The notes beneath the pieces were generated by a model. That model was not told the origin of the DNA. It searched no databases and was given only the letters and a program-made list of their open reading frames with translations. From Bryobacterales bacterium (GTDB taxonomy: Bacteria; Acidobacteriota; Terriglobia; Bryobacterales; Bryobacteraceae), in NCBI GenBank assembly GCA_016880505.1, contig JAEHDI010001081.1, forward strand, positions 1-9,310: 9,310 bases of DNA. Direction: 5' to 3'. Shown piece by piece: positions 5,693 through 9,310 of the stretch (the first letter of the stretch is position 1; every line of letters starts with the position of its first letter). Made by a program: the position numbers and the translations under genes.

Positions 5693-7312
5693 ATGGGCCT
5701 GAAGCAGAAGGTTCTGAGCTGGATCGAACACCGGACCGGCCTCGAGACCGCTATCCGAAACTTCTTCTATGAGGACATCCCCGCTTCAAGCGGATGGCCG
5801 CAAGTTTTCGGCAGCATTGCCTTGTTTCTCTTCCTCGTGCAGGCGTTCACCGGCATCCTGCTTGCTTTCAACTACGCCCCGACGCCCGGCGACGCTTACA
5901 ACAGCCTGAAGTACATCGTCACCGAGCTCACCGGCGGCGCCCTGATCCGTGGGCTCCATCACTGGGGCGCCAGCATGATGATCATCGTCGTCGTGCTTCA
6001 CATGATCCAGGTTTTCCTCTTCGGCGCCTACAAGAAGCCGCGGGAAGCCACCTGGATGGTCGGCGTAACGTTGCTTCTCCTCACGCTCGGCTACGGTCTG
6101 ACGGGTTACCTGCTGCCGTGGGACAACCGTGCGTATTGGGGCACCGTGGTGACGACGCAGCTCGCCGGCAAGGCGCCTGTCGCCGGCCCATACCTCAACC
6201 GCCTGCTCGGTGGTGAAGGCAGCATCGGCGTGGTCACGTTCGCGCGATTCTACGCGCTTCACGTCCTTCTCCTGCCTCCGCTCACCATGTTCCTGATTGC
6301 GCTCCACGTTTACCTCGTTCGCAAACACGGCGTGGCCCCGGCGCCCGGCGACACAGGGCCGAGAAAGAAGTTCTTCCCCGAGCAGGTGCTGAAGGACACC
6401 ATCGCGATCTTCGCCGCCTTCATCGTCCTGTTCGTTCTAGCGGTCGCGGTGCGCGTTCCCCTCGATCGGCTCGCCGACCCCACCGACACCACCTACATCC
6501 CGCGTCCCGACTGGTACTTCTTATTCCTCTTCCAGTCACTGAAGTTCTTCACGGGACCGCTGGAAGTGGTCGGCAGCGTTGTGCTGCCGGGGCTCGCCGT
6601 CCTCGTTCTGTTCCTGGTTCCCTTCATCGACCGCGGCAAAGTCATGAAGCTCACCCAGCGGACCTACGCGGCCGCTGTCGTCGTGCTGGCCGCCATCGGC
6701 TGGGCCGGCCTGACTGCTGCCGCCGTGGCCACCACACCCAAACCTCAGGAGACACAAATCGCCGCAGGAGTCGGGGAATGGCGGCAGCTTTCCCCGGAGG
6801 AACTCGCCGGCATTGGCTACTTCCGGCAGGAGAACTGTACGAGCTGTCACAGCGTGGGCAACGGCGGCGCAAAAGTCGGGCCGGACCTCGCCAGGATCTC
6901 CATCCGCAAGAACGCTGGCTGGATGATTCAGCATTTCAAGAATCCGTCGAAAATGGTGCCCGGCAGCTCGATGCCGCCGATCCAGCTTTCCGATGCGCAG
7001 CTCAACGCGCTGTCGGCCTTCCTTCTCAAACTGACGCCCCAGAACGCGCACGCGCTGGAGTCGGCGCCGGTGTTCGCCGTGCAGGGCGCGCTCGTGTACC
7101 AGGCCGCCGGTTGCGGCGCCTGCCACCGGGTGAACGACGTCGGCATGAAAATCGGGCCTCCGCTGAACGGACTGTCAGAGCGCCGCACTCGCGAATGGGT
7201 CGCGGAGCACTTCCTCGATCCGCAGAAGCTTTCCCCGGGCACCGTAATGCCTCCCTACCGCTTCACCCCGAGGCAGATGCAGGCGATCACCGGCTACCTG
7301 ATGTCTCTCTAG
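5693..7312 (+). CDS. Cytochrome b6/subunit IV fused to two cytochrome c domains
   Basis: This 539-residue protein is the catalytic core of a quinol:cytochrome c oxidoreductase. Residues 1-215 form a cytochrome b6-like four-helix unit with b-heme ligands His89/His103 and His190/His205. The 14 residues between the second pair match b6 rather than mitochondrial cytochrome b. Residues 225-350 resemble subunit IV, with three membrane segments and the quinol-site motif PDWY (272-275). From about 365 two soluble c-type domains follow: CTSCH (382-386) with probable axial Met427 (SSMPP), and CGACH (474-478) with probable Met519 (VMPPY). Cytochrome b, subunit IV and the electron-exit hemes are thus one chain. 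An upstream in-frame extension to 5552 is possible but lies inside the Rieske gene and lacks cytochrome b similarity, so I start at the ATG two bases after the Rieske stop. No ribosome site is clear; coupling to the Rieske gene is likely. Confidence 0.94.
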   Translation: MGLKQKVLSWIEHRTGLETAIRNFFYEDIPASSGWPQVFGSIALFLFLVQAFTGILLAFNYAPTPGDAYNSLKYIVTELTGGALIRGLHHWGASMMIIVVVLHMIQVFLFGAYKKPREATWMVGVTLLLLTLGYGLTGYLLPWDNRAYWGTVVTTQLAGKAPVAGPYLNRLLGGEGSIGVVTFARFYALHVLLLPPLTMFLIALHVYLVRKHGVAPAPGDTGPRKKFFPEQVLKDTIAIFAAFIVLFVLAVAVRVPLDRLADPTDTTYIPRPDWYFLFLFQSLKFFTGPLEVVGSVVLPGLAVLVLFLVPFIDRGKVMKLTQRTYAAAVVVLAAIGWAGLTAAAVATTPKPQETQIAAGVGEWRQLSPEELAGIGYFRQENCTSCHSVGNGGAKVGPDLARISIRKNAGWMIQHFKNPSKMVPGSSMPPIQLSDAQLNALSAFLLKLTPQNAHALESAPVFAVQGALVYQAAGCGACHRVNDVGMKIGPPLNGLSERRTREWVAEHFLDPQKLSPGTVMPPYRFTPRQMQAITGYLMSL

Positions 7313-7337
7313 CGCGGCCGATCCACTCGCGCTTCAC

Positions 7338-7367
7338 TTGAACCCCGCCGGCGGGCTTTCGTATCAT
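7338..7367 (+). promoter_or_regulatory. Candidate sigma70 promoter for the SIS-domain gene
   Basis: TTGAAC (7338-7343) and TATCAT (7362-7367, five of six bases of the -10 consensus) are 18 bases apart, placing transcription start near 7374. The TTG at 7338 could also be read as a start codon, but it has no ribosome site and fits better as a -35 element. The promoter begins 26 bases after the cytochrome gene stop, separating the SIS gene from the bc operon. Confidence 0.5.
7344..7355. promoter_or_regulatory. 12-bp perfect palindrome between -35 and -10: operator or weak terminator stem
   Basis: CCCGCCGGCGGG fills two thirds of the spacer of the candidate SIS promoter. A repressor bound here would block that promoter. 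As RNA it could form a 4-bp stem with a CCGG loop followed by CTTTC, so a weak terminator for the upstream bc operon is the other reading. Confidence 0.3.
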
Positions 7368-7385
7368 GCTTGCTTGGCCGACACA

Positions 7386-8450
7386 TTGAACTCCTCCCTG
7401 GAACTTCCCTCTGCCGGAGGCTTCACCATTTCCGAAATCAGGCAGCAGCCGGACACGTGGCCCGTCACCTTCGAGCGTGTCCGCAAGGCCCCGCTCGGAC
7501 GGGTGTCGCCCCCGGTCATCACCGGGGCGGGCACGTCCGCCTACGCCGCGATCGCCATTGAGTCGGCCTGGCCCGGTTCGCGGGCGATCGCTTCCACCGA
7601 GCTCTTATTCGACTTTGAGGAACCGCTGTCCAGCCTCGGCACGGTCGTCTCGCTCGCCCGCTCGGGAGACAGCCCCGAATCCGTTGCGGTGGTCAGGAAG
7701 ATTCAGAAGCGGTTGCCTTCCATTCGCCACATCGCGCTCACGTGTAACCCGCACGGCAAGCTCGCCAACTGGCCGGGCGTGGAAGCGGTGCTTCTTGACC
7801 CGCTCTCCAACGACCGCAGCCTGGTGATGACCAGCTCTTTCTCGAACCTCGTGTTGGCAGGCATCGCGCTTTCCCGTCCGGCGGAGCTGGAGCAGGCGCT
7901 GCCCGTGCTCTGTGCCGGCGCCCGCACGGTGCTCGGGAAGTATGAGGCGGCGGCGAAGGCTCTTGCCGCCAAGCCGCCCGCTCGCGTCGTGGCGCTAGGC
8001 TCCGCGCCGTTGTTCGGCGCGGCCCGCGAGGCGACCCTCAAGGTGCTTGAAATCACCTCCGCGCGGATCCCGGCGATCCCCGAAACCTATCTGGGCCTCC
8101 GTCACGGACCGATGAGCTTCGTGAACGCCGAAACGCTCGTGCTCTGCCTGATCTCCTCCGATCCGAAGCGCCGTCGCTACGAAATGGATCTCGTCAATGA
8201 GCTGCGCGCCAAGAAAATTGGCCGGCTCGTGGGCCTGGCGCCCGCGGACGCGGACACTTCCGCCTTCGATGAAGTAGTCACCACCGAAGCCAGTTCTTTG
8301 CCGGACTACCTGCGCACGCCGGTCGAGATCGTCTTCTGCCAGTTGCTGGCATACCATCTGAGCCTTCGGTTCGGCCTCGACCCCGACAACCCCAGCCCCG
8401 GCGGCGTCATCAACCGCGTCGTCCAAGGCGTCCGCATCTACGAAGACTAG
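7386..8450 (+). CDS. Two-domain SIS sugar-phosphate isomerase/deaminase, AgaS-like
   Basis: The product (354 residues from TTG 7386) has two SIS phosphosugar-binding domains and no glutaminase domain, so it is not GlmS. It most resembles the AgaS group (ketose/aldose isomerase or amino-sugar-phosphate deaminase). Seen: N-terminal ISEIRQQPDTW, GAGTSAYA (about 47-54), ARSGDSPES (91-99), GSAPLFGAAREATLK (205-219, second SIS domain), YLGLRHGPMSF (235-245) and the tail NRVVQGVRIYED. The true substrate is unknown. The start is uncertain. Similarity to the family begins near codon 7428, an ATT with GGAGG 7 bases before it; TTG codons at 7386, 7374 and 7338 have no ribosome site, and 7338 lies in the likely -35. 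I list the nearest conventional start. No sugar kinase or transporter is adjacent, so the pathway cannot be inferred. Confidence 0.85.
   Translation: MNSSLELPSAGGFTISEIRQQPDTWPVTFERVRKAPLGRVSPPVITGAGTSAYAAIAIESAWPGSRAIASTELLFDFEEPLSSLGTVVSLARSGDSPESVAVVRKIQKRLPSIRHIALTCNPHGKLANWPGVEAVLLDPLSNDRSLVMTSSFSNLVLAGIALSRPAELEQALPVLCAGARTVLGKYEAAAKALAAKPPARVVALGSAPLFGAAREATLKVLEITSARIPAIPETYLGLRHGPMSFVNAETLVLCLISSDPKRRRYEMDLVNELRAKKIGRLVGLAPADADTSAFDEVVTTEASSLPDYLRTPVEIVFCQLLAYHLSLRFGLDPDNPSPGGVINRVVQGVRIYED
7416..7420 (+). promoter_or_regulatory. Strong ribosome binding site that points to an ATT start
   Basis: GGAGG stands 7 bases upstream of ATT (7428-7430), exactly where the protein begins to look like its family (ISEIRQQP). 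No ATG, GTG or TTG lies at a suitable distance in this frame. Either the gene uses the rare ATT start or the GGAGG is coincidental. Confidence 0.35.
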
Positions 8451-8455
8451 CGCAC

Positions 8456-8463
8456 TTTTTTTT
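8456..8463 (+). terminator. T8 tract just after the SIS gene, weak terminator candidate
   Basis: Eight consecutive T residues begin 6 bases after the SIS stop codon. Only a 4-bp stem (GCGT with GCGC, including a G-U pair) can be drawn before them, so a classical intrinsic terminator is not well supported. Confidence 0.22.
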
Positions 8464-8737
8464 CGGGGGACGGGCTCAATGAAGCTCTCCCGGTCACCAA
8501 TTTTCCACCCCTCGATTCCCCCGCGTTTCAGCCGTTTGCCCTTCGGAACAGCGATCGGCTCACCAGCCGCGCTCATATGATGAGATCGAGATAAGGTACA
8601 CGCGGGCAGCCCCCGCAAATGAGGGGAATTGGGTTTGTTTGGTCAACACTGCGGCGCGGACGAAACCGACCGCCGGAACCGATTGTCGCCGGACCACTTC
8701 CGGGACAGACCGAAAGTTTCGCCTCCGGCCTGCGTCC

Positions 8738-8751
8738 CCCGCGAAAGCGGG
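8738..8751 (-). terminator. GC-rich hairpin just after the dehydrogenase stop
   Basis: CCCGC and GCGGG pair perfectly around a four-base loop (GAAA on the plus strand, TTTC on the minus strand), about 10 bases past the dehydrogenase stop. No T run follows on the minus strand, so it may be a 3'-end stabilising or Rho-assisted structure rather than a full terminator. Confidence 0.28.
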
Positions 8752-8760
8752 ATCTGCCGC

Positions 8761-9310
8761 TCAGAAATGGACGCCGCCGCTGCAGAGCAGGACTTCGCCG
8801 GTCACGTAGTCCGACAGCGGCAAACAGAAGAACAGCACCGAACCCGCTGCCTCCTCTACCGTCCCCAGCCGCCCCAGCGGGGACATCGCCCGCAGCGCTT
8901 CCAGAGCCGCCGGCTGAACACCCACCGGGATCTGCCGCCCGCGGATGTCGATCGCCGCGCCCTCCTGTCCGAGCGGTTGCGTCAGCCGCGTCTCGATGAT
9001 CCCGAAGCCGACGCAGTTCACCGTCACGTTGTACCGGCCCCATTCCTTGGCCAGCGTCTTCGTCAGCCCGATCACGCCCGCTTTCCCGGAGGAGTATCCC
9101 GCCTGCCCGGCATTGCCGTCCACGCCTGAAATCGACGTGATGTTCACCACCTTGCGCATCACGCGGCGCCCCTCGGCCGTCTCGCGCTTGGCCGTCTCTC
9201 GGATCCATCCGGAAGCGGCCCTCAAAATGCGGAACGGGGCGGTGACGTGGACGTCGAGCATCGCCTGGAACTGTTCGTCCGTCGTCTTCTGGATCACGTT
9301 GTCCCAGGTG
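8761..9310 (-). CDS. Short-chain dehydrogenase/reductase (FabG-like), C-terminal part
   Basis: The reading frame is open to the right edge, so the N-terminus with the glycine-rich NAD(P) site is outside the window; 182 complete codons are seen. The segment is a classical SDR. Numbering from the first complete codon, catalytic Ser59 lies in NITSISG and Tyr72/Lys76 in GYSSGK. The next helix, AGVIGLTKTLAKEW, is typical, as is the C-terminal SDYVTGEVLLCSGG. The position usually held by the helping Asn is His21 (LDVHVTAPF), and the usual PG after the sixth strand is FG (NCVGFGIIET). An insertion near 38-53 (RETAKRETAEGRR) lengthens the loop before the Ser strand. It may reduce a 3-oxoacyl thioester or another carbonyl; the substrate is not readable. 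A GTG at 9297 is internal, because the frame continues upstream with SDR-like sequence (TWDN). Confidence 0.9.
   Translation of the reverse strand, partial: TWDNVIQKTTDEQFQAMLDVHVTAPFRILRAASGWIRETAKRETAEGRRVMRKVVNITSISGVDGNAGQAGYSSGKAGVIGLTKTLAKEWGRYNVTVNCVGFGIIETRLTQPLGQEGAAIDIRGRQIPVGVQPAALEALRAMSPLGRLGTVEEAAGSVLFFCLPLSDYVTGEVLLCSGGVHF

Larger units (their letters stand above)
8451..8760. other. 310-base convergent intergenic region without a convincing gene
   Basis: This gap separates the 3' ends of the SIS gene (plus) and the dehydrogenase gene (minus). It holds an eight-T run (8456-8463), a GCGGG/CCCGC hairpin with a five-base loop (8602-8616) and a CCCGC/GCGGG tetraloop hairpin (8738-8751). 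A 33-codon reading frame at 8479-8580 lacks a good ribosome site. Open frames crossing into the dehydrogenase look like shadows of it. I see no tRNA or recognisable RNA gene. Confidence 0.6.

Noticed and set aside
7366..7389. Seven-codon ATG-initiated leader peptide overlapping the TTG at 7386
   Set aside because: Its ATG lies within the -10 of the likely promoter, it lacks a ribosome site, and it has no regulatory codon pattern.
8479..8580. 33-codon small reading frame in the convergent gap
   Set aside because: No usable ribosome site, no hydrophobic or domain pattern, and length expected by chance in GC-rich DNA.
8711..8721. CGAAAGTTTCG palindrome after the dehydrogenase gene
   Set aside because: The centre leaves only one unpaired base, so it cannot form a hairpin, and its position between convergent 3' ends makes an operator role unlikely.

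Overview
The window is high-GC, densely coded bacterial DNA. It carries an outer-membrane porin, a PII/GlnD nitrogen module and a cytochrome bc complex built from only two genes. I infer Acidobacteriota, probably near Solibacter/Bryobacter. This rests on the OmpL-like porin type, the cytochrome b-c fusion and the style of the intergenic repeat. It is a judgement from memory, not a search result.

Layout. Positions 1-572 (minus strand) hold the N-terminal part of an OmpL-like beta-barrel porin that runs off the left edge. A 233-base divergent control region follows (573-805). A tight plus-strand nitrogen operon comes next: ammonium channel amtB (806-2188), PII protein glnB (2202-2540) and the bifunctional PII uridylyltransferase/uridylyl-removing enzyme glnD (about 2512-5010, overlapping glnB). 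After a 182-base gap holding a small inverted-repeat element comes a second plus-strand operon: Rieske protein (5193-5690) and, 2 bases later, one polypeptide joining cytochrome b6, subunit IV and two c-type heme domains (5693-7312). A two-domain SIS sugar-phosphate isomerase gene of AgaS type follows (stop at 8450) with its own apparent promoter. A 310-base convergent spacer then leads to a minus-strand short-chain dehydrogenase (8761 to the right edge) that lacks its N-terminus.

How the genes work together. The porin may let small solutes through the outer membrane, and AmtB conducts ammonium across the inner membrane. GlnB can bind the conserved AmtB C-terminal tail and is modified on Tyr51 by GlnD, so sensor, effector and transporter lie in one transcription unit. 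The Rieske and cytochrome b-cc proteins together form a complete quinol:cytochrome c oxidoreductase without a separate cytochrome c1 gene.

The most notable points are the condensed bc complex, the repeat element wedged just upstream of the Rieske start codon, and a possible ATT start codon in the SIS gene. I saw no CRISPR array, tRNA, rRNA, transposase gene or phage gene, and no clearly new defence or biosynthetic system.
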